This document shows positions 1 through 9,767 of a DNA stretch of 64,000 bases, in pieces. Source of the DNA: an uncultured Barnesiella sp. (GTDB lineage Bacteria > Bacteroidota > Bacteroidia > Bacteroidales > Barnesiellaceae_A); contig CALUJY010000004.1 of assembly GCA_944321085.1 (NCBI GenBank), positions 124,001 through 188,000 of the forward strand. The letters are read 5' to 3'. The notes beneath the pieces are model-generated. The model saw only the letters and a list, made by a program, of their open reading frames with translations. It searched no databases and was not told where the DNA came from. The position numbers were made by a program, and so were the translations under genes. The first letter of the stretch is position 1; every line of letters begins with the position of its first letter.

Positions 1-1
1 C

Positions 2-1309
2 GTCGACTGTATTACGGCCGATAACAGCGAGCGTCGTTGGGAGCAGAACAACGACCGCGATTGGGCGGCATACGTCAACTTGAAGTACCGGCAGGCGTTG
101 GGCGACAACATCCTGTCGGCCAAGGTCGGGGGTATGTATCGCGACAAAGCGCGTCGCAGCGACTACGTCTCATATCGCTTTGTTCCTGCCGCCACATCGC
201 GTCCCGTGCAAGGTGTCGACTTTAACAACCTTGACGAAATAGAGTGGCGTATTGTTGCGCCGCAGGGAGGCGTAGGCCCTCTTACCTACGATGCCGGCGA
301 GCGCATTGGCGCAGCTTACCTCATGGCTACTTATGGCAACGAGTATTGGGAAGTTGTAGCAGGAGCACGTGCCGAACATACCGACCAGTTCTATCACATG
401 TATTTCCCGCCCGCAGGCAGCGACCCCGATGGCGGTCAGCAATACTGGGACATTCTCCCCTCGGCGGCTGTTAAGTACATGCCTCGCAGCGACATGAATT
501 TGAGAGCTTCCTATTATCGCTCTATCAACCGCCCCGGTTTTTTCGAGATTGTGCCTTACTCCATCATCGAGGAGGAATACACCGAGTATGGCAACCCCGA
601 CCTTCGACGAGCCGTCATCGACAACGTTGACCTTCGTTGGGAGTGGTTTATGGGTACTGCCAACCAACTGATGGCGGGTGTTTTCTACAAATACATACAA
701 GACCCCATCGAGTATGCCTATTACTCCGTCAACAATCGGCAGTTCGGCTATGGTTTTACCAACCTCGGCAATGCAACCAACGTGGGTGTCGAGCTCGACT
801 TCATCTACTACTTCCGTTACTTTGGTGTCAAGGCCAACTACACCTACACCTATTCGCAAATAGAGTCGCCCAAGACGCTCTACGGTCGTGACGAAAGCGG
901 GAAACTCGTCCGCAACACCGTGATGCAGCGTCGGCCGCTCGTAGAACAAGCTCCGCACGTGGCCAACTTGTCGCTGCTCTATAAAAATACCCGCTACGGA
1001 TGGGATGTGCAACTCGCGGCCAACTATACCGGCGAGCGCATGGTGGTGGTGTCGCACTACTACAACAACGACCATTGGATGGCCGGCTCGTTCGGCCTCG
1101 ACCTCTCTGTCGAGAAGAAGTTTGCCAATGGCATATCGCTCTTCTTTAAAGGGAATAACCTTTTGAATACCCCTTCGCGTATCTATATAAAAAATCTCAG
1201 CACCTACAACGACAATTTCCCTCACCAAGACCCCTCTAAGGGATATACCCTTATCGAAGAGGAGCGCGAAGGCGCAAGTTTCCTTGTGGGCGTGCGCTAT
1301 AAGCTCTGA
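2..1309 (+). CDS. TonB-dependent receptor, C-terminal part (5' end outside window)
   Basis: The window opens inside this gene; 435 residues are visible with an open frame from base 2. It is the distal part of an outer-membrane beta-barrel that imports a ligand using TonB energy. The sequence shows amphipathic strands rich in Tyr, Phe and Trp, the motif NRPGFFEIVPY followed by EYGNPDLRR (Bacteroidota receptors usually carry a similar NRP...P...GNPxL element), and a short barrel-closing end, LVGVRYKL. Plug and TonB box lie upstream and cannot be seen, so the substrate is unknown and SusC-type versus other receptors cannot be settled. It is followed after 45 bases by a lipoprotein gene and then a secreted phosphatase, probably one transcript, which suggests the trio handles one nutrient. 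Family confident; ligand unknown. Confidence 0.85.
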   Translation, partial: VDCITADNSERRWEQNNDRDWAAYVNLKYRQALGDNILSAKVGGMYRDKARRSDYVSYRFVPAATSRPVQGVDFNNLDEIEWRIVAPQGGVGPLTYDAGERIGAAYLMATYGNEYWEVVAGARAEHTDQFYHMYFPPAGSDPDGGQQYWDILPSAAVKYMPRSDMNLRASYYRSINRPGFFEIVPYSIIEEEYTEYGNPDLRRAVIDNVDLRWEWFMGTANQLMAGVFYKYIQDPIEYAYYSVNNRQFGYGFTNLGNATNVGVELDFIYYFRYFGVKANYTYTYSQIESPKTLYGRDESGKLVRNTVMQRRPLVEQAPHVANLSLLYKNTRYGWDVQLAANYTGERMVVVSHYYNNDHWMAGSFGLDLSVEKKFANGISLFFKGNNLLNTPSRIYIKNLSTYNDNFPHQDPSKGYTLIEEEREGASFLVGVRYKL

Positions 1310-1354
1310 TTATTTTATTCAACAACCATTATAATTAACCAACAACAGTCTGAA

Positions 1355-2665
1355 ATGAAAACATTGAAATGTATGCTCGCATGTGCCGCATTGGCTATGC
1401 TTTTCTCTTGCAACGATGAACCCGGAAATGGTGGTGACACCGGCAATGGCGGTCAGAAATATCCCGAAGACGCCATCGTATGGAGTGCCGATACCACGGT
1501 GATACTCACCGACCATTTTATCGTGCCCGAGGGCAAGTCGCTCTACATCTATGAGGGTGCCCGTATCGTGGCTTCCAACGCTGCCGTAAAGCCCGAAATA
1601 GTAGTGTTGGGTAATATGTACGTGCTGGGTACCGAGGAAAAACCCGTTACTTTCACCGTAGAGGCTTCCTCGCAAACCGACCGCTTCTCACGGAATTGGG
1701 GCGGCATCATTTGCGGATACGATTGCAAAGAAGTGGTTATGCTTCATGCCATTGTCGAATACGGCGGTGCACTTACGACCGAAAATTCTGCTTCGTTCCA
1801 GCATCAGCTCTTCAAAACCGAGACAGGCGAGGGCGTCCCGGCATTCCATTTCTGCAACCCCGATGGCAAGTTTGTCATTATGAATTGCACCTTCCGCAAC
1901 AATGCCGAAGACCAAATCTATATCACCGGCGGCCGCTCTATCGTAGCTAACAACCGTTTCATCTGTAACGGGTACGACGGAGGCGAAGCCATCAACTACA
2001 AGTCGGAGTGCTTGGCCGACATCTGCTATAACCTCATTTACGATGCCAATACCAACGGTTTCAAACTCTCCAACTCGGGCTTTACCAACATTCAATCCGA
2101 CTTATACGTTTATAACAATACGATAGTCAACAGCGGTTGGCGTCGTCCCGGCGTCAAAGGCGGCAGTATATGGCTCGAAGAGAGTATTGCAGCCAAGCTC
2201 TACAACAACCTCGTTTACGACTGCCGTTGGGGATTGAAGAGCGATACCGAAGAACCTTACGACGCCGTCAACTCGGCCATTACGCCCAACTATTATTTCG
2301 CCTCGACCGATGCCGGTGTCGCCCAAATGCAGCCCGATGCGTTGGAAGGTATTTTGCATGGCGATAACGATATAAACAGTACCTTTGCCGGCGACAAAGA
2401 CCCCTTGTTCGTCAACTTCACCCAGCAAAGCGATATCGACATCAACTGTGGAGGTAATAACGAGCATGCTCCGGTGGTCTACAACGAAAATTGGGACTTC
2501 TCGCTCGCTGCTGGTTCGTTGGCGCTTACGGGAGGCAAGACCGATTTCAACCGTCATTATGCTTCGGCGCTCACATTCGACGGGCTTTCCGACGGCATGT
2601 ATTCTACAAATTCGTTTGTATCGCCCGCTCCGTCGGTATGGTTTGGAGCCTTTGGCATGAAGTAA
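1355..2665 (+). CDS. Predicted lipoprotein with right-handed beta-helix-like repeats
   Basis: 436 residues. The N-terminus is a lipoprotein signal with lipobox LFSC and lipidated Cys19, followed by a Gly/Asn/Asp-rich linker. From about residue 45 the chain has short beta-strand rungs (IVVLGNMYVLGT, FVIMNCTFRNNAEDQ, LYVYNNTIVNSG, AKLYNNLVYDCRWG) of the kind found in parallel beta-helix proteins such as pectate-lyase-like folds. No catalytic motif is evident. It sits between a TonB receptor and a metallophosphoesterase with short gaps (45 and 33 bases), so a surface role in binding or presenting the receptor's substrate is a reasonable inference. It could also be an enzyme acting on a polysaccharide. 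Lipoprotein call strong, fold moderate, function unknown. Confidence 0.75.
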   Translation: MKTLKCMLACAALAMLFSCNDEPGNGGDTGNGGQKYPEDAIVWSADTTVILTDHFIVPEGKSLYIYEGARIVASNAAVKPEIVVLGNMYVLGTEEKPVTFTVEASSQTDRFSRNWGGIICGYDCKEVVMLHAIVEYGGALTTENSASFQHQLFKTETGEGVPAFHFCNPDGKFVIMNCTFRNNAEDQIYITGGRSIVANNRFICNGYDGGEAINYKSECLADICYNLIYDANTNGFKLSNSGFTNIQSDLYVYNNTIVNSGWRRPGVKGGSIWLEESIAAKLYNNLVYDCRWGLKSDTEEPYDAVNSAITPNYYFASTDAGVAQMQPDALEGILHGDNDINSTFAGDKDPLFVNFTQQSDIDINCGGNNEHAPVVYNENWDFSLAAGSLALTGGKTDFNRHYASALTFDGLSDGMYSTNSFVSPAPSVWFGAFGMK

Positions 2666-2698
2666 TACCCTTTGTAATATGACAATTTCATGATACGT

Positions 2699-3637
2699 AT
2701 GAAAAGATTATTTGCAACCCTTTGTTTCGCATGGCTGCTGGTAGCATCTCTTGCGGCACAAAAAACGCTCCCTCTCTTTGGCGAAGACAGCCATTCGTTT
2801 ATCATTGCCAACGATTTGGGACGCAACGGATATTATGAGCAGAAACCCATAGCCGAGCGCATGGGTATGGTGGCCGAACAAAACGATATCGAGTTTGTCG
2901 CAGCCGTAGGCGATGTACATCATTTCGAGGGCGTGGCAAGCACCTCCGACCCCCTGTGGATGACCAACTACGAGTTGATATATGCTCATCCTGAACTCAT
3001 GATTGACTGGTATGCCGTATGCGGCAACCATGAGTATCGCGGCAACACGCAAGCCGTACTCGATTACAGCCAAGTGAGCCGCCGGTGGAATGCTCCGGCC
3101 AAATACTATAAGGTATCTATGGAGGCCGGCGACAATGAGACGGTCGACCTCTTCTTCATCGACACCACGCCGCTTATCGATAAGTATCGCGAAGATACCG
3201 AGAAGTATCCCGATGCTGGTAAACAATCGGTCGAGGAGCAACTCGCATGGCTCGAAGATGCCCTTCGCAACAGCACTGCCAAGTGGAAAATCGTGCTCGG
3301 ACATCATCCCGTCTACGCCCAAACGTACAAGTCAAACAGCGAGCGTGACGACATGCAGGCTCGCGTGAAACCCTTGCTCGAAAAATATGGCGTTGACCTC
3401 TATGTGTGCGGGCATATCCACAACTTCCAGCACATCAAGCAGGATAATGAAAAGGTCAATTATCTCGTAAACTCATCCGGTTCTTTGGCTCGCGACGTGC
3501 AGCCTGTTACCGGTACTCGTTTTTGTAGCAGCGAAGCCGGTTTTACCGTCGTTAACGCTTCCGATAAAGCCCTCTCCTTCTATCTGCTCGATGCCGACGG
3601 GAATGTGCTTTACGACTATGTGATAGAGAAAAAATAA
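2699..3637 (+). CDS. Secreted calcineurin-like metallophosphoesterase (acid phosphatase-like)
   Basis: 312 residues from this ATG, which gives a clean signal peptide (MKRLFATLCFAWLLVASLAAQ); an ATG nine bases upstream would add three residues. The metallophosphoesterase motifs appear in order: NDLGRNG (D-x-G block), AVGDVHHF (GD), CGNHEYRGN (GNHE), LGHHPVY (GHHP) and CGHIHNFQH (GHxH), the ligands of a dinuclear metal centre. The layout resembles secreted tartrate-resistant or purple acid phosphatases. It probably acts in the periplasm or outside the cell and releases phosphate from an organic ester. As third gene after a TonB receptor and a beta-helix lipoprotein it may process their ligand. 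A strong hairpin terminator follows 29 bases after the stop. Confidence 0.85.
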   Translation: MKRLFATLCFAWLLVASLAAQKTLPLFGEDSHSFIIANDLGRNGYYEQKPIAERMGMVAEQNDIEFVAAVGDVHHFEGVASTSDPLWMTNYELIYAHPELMIDWYAVCGNHEYRGNTQAVLDYSQVSRRWNAPAKYYKVSMEAGDNETVDLFFIDTTPLIDKYREDTEKYPDAGKQSVEEQLAWLEDALRNSTAKWKIVLGHHPVYAQTYKSNSERDDMQARVKPLLEKYGVDLYVCGHIHNFQHIKQDNEKVNYLVNSSGSLARDVQPVTGTRFCSSEAGFTVVNASDKALSFYLLDADGNVLYDYVIEKK

Positions 3638-3666
3638 TTTCCATAACACTCTTATCGTTTCTTTCC

Positions 3667-3704
3667 CGGGAGTGCGGCGAATATCCTGTATCGCCGCACT
3701 CCCG
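3667..3704 (+). terminator. Perfect 14-bp hairpin between convergent genes
   Basis: CGGGAGTGCGGCGA (3667-3680) pairs exactly with 3691-3704 around a 10-base loop. It lies just after the phosphatase gene and before the 3' end of the opposing T9SS gene. There is no long T-run, but it is the only strong structure in the gap, so it probably ends the + strand transcript and perhaps both. Confidence 0.7.
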
Positions 3705-3860
3705 TATTGTTTGCCGACGGCTGCGAGTTACGAGGCCATGTGCCGTTTCGCGAATGGCGGCCGTTAGTTAGTTTATATGCAATAAAAAGTATCGCGGCAA
3801 CAAGCCGCCCCACCGGGTTGCCTGTTGCCGTGACAAATGATTGTTGTAGAAGTTGGCCGA

Positions 3861-6206
3861 CTATTGCTTCACCGCTTTTAGCGTGGTTGCACCTTGACTT
3901 GTGCATAAGTGCACAATGTATAGTCCTTTTATCCAGCGGCTACCGTCGATAGTCGATTGCGTCTGTTTCTCATGGGGTGCCGTGGTATAAACCTGTCGTC
4001 CCATGCTGTCGTATATCTCTATTCGCGTACTCCCTTCGGGATATGTCACTGTAAAGTTGTGGGTGAAAACCGACGGGTAGAGTTTGCATCCGTTTTGGAC
4101 AGTCAATCTCTCTACACTCGAAAACGATTTCTGTTGTACGACCTTGAACGTATATGTCGATACGCTGTCGGTGAGGGTCACTGTGGTCTCGCGCATATCC
4201 ATACCTTCGGGCAAGGTGTCGTATTCTATTTGCAGCGTATCTACGGTAAGTCCGTTGGGTATGTTGGTGATACGGCACCAGTCGGCACCGGTCTCTACGG
4301 GCGTGCGGTAGCCCATAAGCGAGAACATAGGTACATGGGCTATGCCGCTCTCTTTGCCTATCTCTACCGAGTCGCGTCCGGCGGGCAGCAACGATATGAC
4401 AGAGTGGGTGATAGAGGGCTGTATCAGGTACGATGTGTGGTTTTCGCCGGCAGGGAAGTAGGTGCTAACATCTACCCACTCACCCTCTTTCAGCATATAG
4501 GCCGTGTTGCCGTGGTCGCGGAAACGAGCCATGGCAAAAGCCACGTCGAGGCTGTCGTTTTTCTCAGGTATGCCGTCTACAACGATGAAAAATTCATCGT
4601 CTACTACTTGCGGGGTGAAGGGGAAGGCTGTGCCCACCAGCGTGCTGCTCCCTGCTGAGGGAAGGTCGAGCTCAAAGACGCTCCACCACCACGATTCTAT
4701 CCTTTTATCGGGCAGTCCGTCTTTGCTGCTATACAGGTGAACTCCCACATTGGCTATCTGGTCGGCTACCGAGGTGGCTGTCGCTTGCGTGAAGTAAACA
4801 TATACGCCATCGATGAGTATAGGACGTGAAGGCTTGGAAAATTTCTCGGCGTATGCCGTAATATCCATGCTGTTGGCTCCCGGAAATACTCCCCGCTCTT
4901 CGAGGCTGAATGTGGCAGCGACATCTTCCGGCTCGAAGTTGCTTATTGTACCGTAATATTCCACCGATACATCGGTCGTCGCGCTCGATGTGCCATGTAC
5001 GTTGGCTACCGTGAGGCTCGCCTGTTGTTGGTGCAGGTAGTTGTATCCTACGGTCGGGTTCTCATCGCTTGACTCGAATACCACACTCGGGTCGGCATCG
5101 ATACCCGTGAAGTTCCATTGCCATTCGGTGGGGTAGCCTGTCGAACCGTCGCGATACTCCACACCTACGAGAGGAGCTATCATGGGCAGGCGGGTTGCCG
5201 TGTATCTGAAAGTGGCCGGCGGGATGATGACGGCTGTCGGTTCCGTGCCGGTGACACGCACAAATCCCGTTATCGTCTTGCTGTCTTGCGATGTGCCGTC
5301 GCTCACCGTCAGCGTTACGTCGTATGCACCGTCGCGGGTATAGTAGACTTGCGGGTTGCGTTCGGTAGAGCTGGCAGGTGTTCCGCCGGGAAATATCCAT
5401 TGGTACGATGTCGGTTCACCCTCCGAGAGATTGATAAACGACACAACCTCGCCTGTCATTACCGAAACCTGCTCTATGGGTGCTACGCCTGTTATTTGCA
5501 GGCCGTCTATGTAGAAGCTGCCCATGTAGCCTCCCGTGTCGAAAATATCCTCTCCTCCCGGGCCGTAGGTAAAGCGCAGTTTCACCTTTTGTCCGGCATA
5601 TTCGGCCAGCGATACCTCTATGGGATGCCATCGCCACGGCAATTCGCCTGTTTCGTTACCGCTGTTCCACAGCTCCTCACTTGTAGCAAAGTCGTCGGTC
5701 GATACGTACAAGTACAAGCGGCATTCGTCGTCGAAGTTTTGCGAGAATCCTATATAGGCTTTCAGGCTGCCGTTGGCAGGAATATCCAAGGCCGGACTGG
5801 TAACCGACGATTTGGCACGCTTGAATACTTGGTACGGGCCGTCGACAAATAACGAATTTACATTGTTCGGGTCGATGTCGGTGAAGGGGTTCGACGCATA
5901 GTTGGCAAGGCTCCACGTAATATCTTCTGTTTCGTCGGCAATCCATCCGCCCATGCCGTTATCGAAGCCTTCGCTCCACATTACCACATCGCTGTCGTCG
6001 GCGCGACAACTGAAATTGGCAACCAATGTTCCTTCTTGGGCAGTCAATCTGTGACGGGTAGTCATTATGCCTTCATATGTTACGGCAGTTGCGTCGTGCA
6101 TTGTTCTGCCTTCTGCAATCGGTATGGCTGCCGATTGCAAAATTGTGCTATGGCAGTATGTGATAGCAACTGCCATAGCTGTGCAAATAGAAAGAAATCT
6201 TTTCAT
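3861..6206 (-). CDS. T9SS-exported surface protein with PKD domain and C-terminal sorting domain
   Basis: 781 residues with a signal peptide (MKRFLSICTAMAVAITYCHS). Domains in order: a jelly-roll or choice-of-anchor-J-like module at about 75-240 (starting WSEGFDNGMGGW), a PKD domain at about 245-320 (the GTPASSTERNP...YDVTLTVSD pattern), a second PKD-like module at about 325-415, a beta-rich region, a BACON-like segment near 610-690 (ADWCRITNI...), and a C-terminal domain of about 75 residues (KLYPSVFTHNFTV...IEIYDSMGRQVY...KGLYIVHL) matching type A T9SS sorting domains. It should therefore cross the outer membrane by T9SS and be anchored or released. There is no catalytic motif, so it is probably an adhesin or binding protein. 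It lies 21 bases downstream of a similar gene and is probably cotranscribed with it. Confidence 0.8.
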   Translation of the reverse strand: MKRFLSICTAMAVAITYCHSTILQSAAIPIAEGRTMHDATAVTYEGIMTTRHRLTAQEGTLVANFSCRADDSDVVMWSEGFDNGMGGWIADETEDITWSLANYASNPFTDIDPNNVNSLFVDGPYQVFKRAKSSVTSPALDIPANGSLKAYIGFSQNFDDECRLYLYVSTDDFATSEELWNSGNETGELPWRWHPIEVSLAEYAGQKVKLRFTYGPGGEDIFDTGGYMGSFYIDGLQITGVAPIEQVSVMTGEVVSFINLSEGEPTSYQWIFPGGTPASSTERNPQVYYTRDGAYDVTLTVSDGTSQDSKTITGFVRVTGTEPTAVIIPPATFRYTATRLPMIAPLVGVEYRDGSTGYPTEWQWNFTGIDADPSVVFESSDENPTVGYNYLHQQQASLTVANVHGTSSATTDVSVEYYGTISNFEPEDVAATFSLEERGVFPGANSMDITAYAEKFSKPSRPILIDGVYVYFTQATATSVADQIANVGVHLYSSKDGLPDKRIESWWWSVFELDLPSAGSSTLVGTAFPFTPQVVDDEFFIVVDGIPEKNDSLDVAFAMARFRDHGNTAYMLKEGEWVDVSTYFPAGENHTSYLIQPSITHSVISLLPAGRDSVEIGKESGIAHVPMFSLMGYRTPVETGADWCRITNIPNGLTVDTLQIEYDTLPEGMDMRETTVTLTDSVSTYTFKVVQQKSFSSVERLTVQNGCKLYPSVFTHNFTVTYPEGSTRIEIYDSMGRQVYTTAPHEKQTQSTIDGSRWIKGLYIVHLCTSQGATTLKAVKQ

Positions 6207-6227
6207 AGATACTTGGTTATATGTGTG

Positions 6228-9170
6228 TTATCTGACGAATTTTACTCTCTGCGCATATCCGTTTTCATTCTTCACGACGGCTATATATGCGCCATCGGGC
6301 AATCCGGCGAGGTTTACCGTTCCCTGAGCCTTCTCGGCTGTATATACGATGCAACCTGTTGTGTTTACGACCGTCACTGAGGCGTCGCCGGTAAAGTGCA
6401 GCCGCTCGTCGGTACGGTTGTAGTAAGCCTTCGATATGCTTGTAACATCGTCGATACCGCTACCTATGGTGCTTTCTACCGAGGCGCCGGTGAGCATGAC
6501 GCCCCATGAGTCGTCGGTTATGTTATGGAACCCTATATACCATCGCCCGGTCGTAGGTATCTCTACCTCCAACGTCTGTTTTTCTGAAATCCGTGTCTCT
6601 ATGTCGTACGTATTTATCACGGTATAATCGGCCTGCGGCGTATTGTTGCTGCACAGAGCCACTTCTATCGTTTGGGGATAGAACGAGCTCTTGCTGTAAG
6701 CCGAGAAACTTACGCTATGCGTTCCGGCGAAAGAGACCTCGAAGGGTGGGGTGTAGAGCCAGTCATCGGCTGCCGAGTAAGAATCATATACCCATTCTCC
6801 TTGTGAAGAGTCATATTCCCATTTATTACCGTCGTTATTGGCATCGTATGAGCTCCATAGCGCCATCTCTTCGCTGTTGTAAAAGTCGGCGATGTAGGGT
6901 AGGGGCAGTGCGCCACCGGCAATGACGCTGTTCGAGTTTGTTCCACCGCTTTCGAACCCTTCATACAGGGCAAATACCGTATATATGTAGTTTCCCAGCG
7001 GCAGTTCGTCATGGTCGACGTAAGTAGTGGCTTGCAACTCTTCGGCAACGATTGTTTCGTCTGTCGCACCGCAATTACGTACGATTTTATAACGGATTGC
7101 GTCGGGGTCGACATATCCTTCGTTTGCGCCTCGGGTCACAGGTGTAAAGGTTATTTCGGGCTCTCCGTCTTCGTTGAGTTGAGCTGTCACACTCTCTACG
7201 TTGGCAGGCATGTCATGTCCTATCCATGCTGTTGCATCCTCCGACTCTGCGCCGGCTTTATCATCCAAGTAGGCTATGATGGTGTAGTTGTACATGCCGT
7301 CGGTGGGCACTTCGTCGTCGTAGTACATAGAGCCGCCCGGCTCGGCATCGTTGCTCGTGAATACCGGTTCCCCGTTACGGAGAAGCTCTACTTTATCGAG
7401 GCGGGTCAATGTCGCTCCCGTATTTGTTGTCGTCGGGTTGTTCCATGATATGTGAGCTTTCAGTGCGCCGTTAGCATCGGCTGTAACCGTAATATCGGTG
7501 GCGGCCGCAGGGAGCAGCTGGCTCTCTTGCAATGTCACGTTATCTAAGTACAGCGGTATGTTGTTGGCTGTCCCGCCGCAGTAGAAGCCTATGTTGTATT
7601 TCCCCGTCTGTTCCACCGAGAAGTATAAGGTATGGGTGCTATCGGCCGATTGGGCTACGACTGTTTGCAGCAGTTCGCGAGTCATCGCTTCGGCCGTTGC
7701 GGCAGTACCTATATATACGGCAAGTTGTTTTTCATTGCCGCTGCCTTCGCTGGTTATCCGGGCGTCGAATGTCAGGCAATATACGGCTTCTGCTTCGAGA
7801 TTGAATAAAGGCGTTACCAGCCAATCGTCGCTCTCTGTGCCGTAGTACGACCCGGCATATTTCACGCATTGTGGCGACCAGCTGCTGTCGAGTTGCCATT
7901 TGTAGCTATCGTTGTTGGCATTGATGACGGTATAGAAGTCCAGCGACGATGAAGAGTTGAACGATTCGCTGTAAGGCAATACCGTGCTACCCAAAAGTGT
8001 CGATGCCGATGAGGCTGCGTTACCCGTACGTCCATCGAACGTGGGAGTTATGCGATAGATGTAGTTATTCAACCCCGGCAAAGTGTTGTCGGTATAGGGC
8101 AGTTCGCCGGCATAAGCCTCTTCAAGAACCGTATAGCTATATGCGTTTCCGTCGCGGCGTTCTATCTTGTAGGTCGTGGCCGAGGCGTCGACATAACCGC
8201 CGTTCTGTCCCTCGGCGGGGAGTGTAAAGTCGATGTATGCACCTGTATCGCCGGCTCCGGTTACGACGATGTCGGTTACGGCTTGCGGGGTGTCATGACC
8301 TATCCACGGGGTAGAGAGTGTTTGAGCCGTAGCGGTAGAGTTCCCGTTGCTGTTGAAAGGTACTATCATATAGTAGTACTCGTCGGGTGTTGTCAAGCCT
8401 GTGTCTTTCCACTCCATTGCAGCGCCGGCCGTGTTGTAGCCGTCTGTCAAAGTGGCTATAAGGTAGTAGTCGCTGGCACTCATATAGACCGATGTGCTGC
8501 GGTATATCTTCACGCCGCTCAATTCTTGTAATGCACCGCCGTCGGTATTGGTAGTAGGATTAGTCCATTGCAATGTAGCCTCCATAGCTCCGTTGAGGCC
8601 GGCTGTGACCGAGGCGGCCGTTACGCCGGCCGGTATCTCGGGTTTCACGGCAATTTCGATGTTTTGTATGCAGAATGTGCCGTTGTCAAAGTTGTAACTA
8701 TTTTCGACATGGATGCCTATGTAATACGTGCCGTCGGCCGTGGGTGTAAATGTTCCCCGTTCGTGTTTTTCAAAAGATATATTGTTGATGCTCGATGCTT
8801 GGCTCTCCACCTGTTGGGTTAAGTCCTCCTTCGCGGGCGAGGTGCCGAAGAGAGTATAGAAGGTTTGTGTGTTCCATCTGTTATCGGTCTTGCAGGTAAC
8901 AGATACGACATAGGTTTCGCCGCCGTTCAACTCCATGCCTTGTGTGGCGATAAGCCAATCGGACGCATCTCCCCCTACGTTGCATACGACAGCGCTTTCG
9001 GTCGAGTTGTATTGCCAGCTTTCGCCGTCGCCGTCTTCGTCGGCAGTGGTAAACTGTGTGTTGAATACTGTTTCATCCGACAAGTCGAATGTGTGTGGAG
9101 GCGCAATTTGGGCTTGTGCCATGCTTAATGCAAGCGACAGTAGTGTCATCGTGAGTAACCGTTTTTTCAT
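6228..9170 (-). CDS. T9SS-exported protein with anchor-J and fibronectin type III modules
   Basis: 980 residues. The start is the second ATG: AGGAG ends at 9178, seven bases before it but only one base before the upstream ATG at 9176, and it gives a clean signal peptide (MKKRLLTMTLLSLALSMAQA). Three choice-of-anchor-J-like jelly rolls are visible, recognised by ...ANNDxxxWxxDSS...DDWLxTP blocks at about 25-185, 395-555 and 755-905. Fibronectin type III-like pairs lie between them (starts like GVTAASVTAG, DITVTADANG, SVTAQLNEDG). The end is a T9SS sorting domain (VTVVNTTGCIVYTAEKA...NLAGLPDGAYIAVV). No enzyme motif is present. The repeated architecture suggests a cell-surface binding protein. 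It heads a probable two-gene operon with the PKD protein. Confidence 0.8.
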   Translation of the reverse strand: MKKRLLTMTLLSLALSMAQAQIAPPHTFDLSDETVFNTQFTTADEDGDGESWQYNSTESAVVCNVGGDASDWLIATQGMELNGGETYVVSVTCKTDNRWNTQTFYTLFGTSPAKEDLTQQVESQASSINNISFEKHERGTFTPTADGTYYIGIHVENSYNFDNGTFCIQNIEIAVKPEIPAGVTAASVTAGLNGAMEATLQWTNPTTNTDGGALQELSGVKIYRSTSVYMSASDYYLIATLTDGYNTAGAAMEWKDTGLTTPDEYYYMIVPFNSNGNSTATAQTLSTPWIGHDTPQAVTDIVVTGAGDTGAYIDFTLPAEGQNGGYVDASATTYKIERRDGNAYSYTVLEEAYAGELPYTDNTLPGLNNYIYRITPTFDGRTGNAASSASTLLGSTVLPYSESFNSSSSLDFYTVINANNDSYKWQLDSSWSPQCVKYAGSYYGTESDDWLVTPLFNLEAEAVYCLTFDARITSEGSGNEKQLAVYIGTAATAEAMTRELLQTVVAQSADSTHTLYFSVEQTGKYNIGFYCGGTANNIPLYLDNVTLQESQLLPAAATDITVTADANGALKAHISWNNPTTTNTGATLTRLDKVELLRNGEPVFTSNDAEPGGSMYYDDEVPTDGMYNYTIIAYLDDKAGAESEDATAWIGHDMPANVESVTAQLNEDGEPEITFTPVTRGANEGYVDPDAIRYKIVRNCGATDETIVAEELQATTYVDHDELPLGNYIYTVFALYEGFESGGTNSNSVIAGGALPLPYIADFYNSEEMALWSSYDANNDGNKWEYDSSQGEWVYDSYSAADDWLYTPPFEVSFAGTHSVSFSAYSKSSFYPQTIEVALCSNNTPQADYTVINTYDIETRISEKQTLEVEIPTTGRWYIGFHNITDDSWGVMLTGASVESTIGSGIDDVTSISKAYYNRTDERLHFTGDASVTVVNTTGCIVYTAEKAQGTVNLAGLPDGAYIAVVKNENGYAQRVKFVR

Positions 9171-9767
9171 AAGCATACTCCTTTCCTGAATTTATTAGTC
9201 TGTATTTATATAGCACTTTCTTTTTGTCGTTCAAAATGTCGATGTGTAAATCAAATTGTTTATTCACATCATCATAAACATATAATCATGTAATTTACTG
9301 CTTGCGGCCGTGATGTCATTGGTAACCGGTGCTTTTGCGGCATTTTTACCTCGACGATTTTTCTATTCCTTTTTCGTCCTAAATATAAAGTTATTAATCG
9401 TGTAAAATATTTATATTATCAAAAATTAACATCATATTGTCCGAAACTGCTTTTTTGTGAATACCGTTAATACTGCTTGAAATTTGTAAACAAAAATACG
9501 TCGCAGTACCATAAAATGACAAAAATATGGCTTTGTTCAAGCATTTGCCAATCTGTAATCGTATTAGACAAGACTGCATGGCTGTCGTATCCCGCTGCTG
9601 CAAAAAATACGGCTGTTTTGTATCCTTTTTGATGATTCGTGTTTGTCGGACAAAGCGATGATTCGTACCTCACTGAAATCGCTTTCTGGCAATTTCGGCA
9701 AGGCATGTTAGAGCGTTTCGGAGAATGTTATGCTTTGTAACACGCCCCAAAGTAGCAAAAAAGCAGG
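9171..9767. other. About 600-base AT-rich gap without a convincing gene
   Basis: This gap lies between the start of the T9SS gene at 9170 and the end of the TatD gene at 9768. The short frames have no signal peptide or family-like composition. It must hold the promoter for the T9SS gene; TATGTTTA on the - strand near 9273-9280 is a one-mismatch match to TAnnTTTG without a clear -33 box. No strong terminator hairpin for tatD was found. Otherwise I see nothing in it. Confidence 0.5.

Noticed and set aside
170..1228. 352-codon open frame on the - strand
   Set aside because: Lies wholly opposite the TonB receptor; the + product has clear barrel motifs, while this one has long runs of Val and His and no family likeness.
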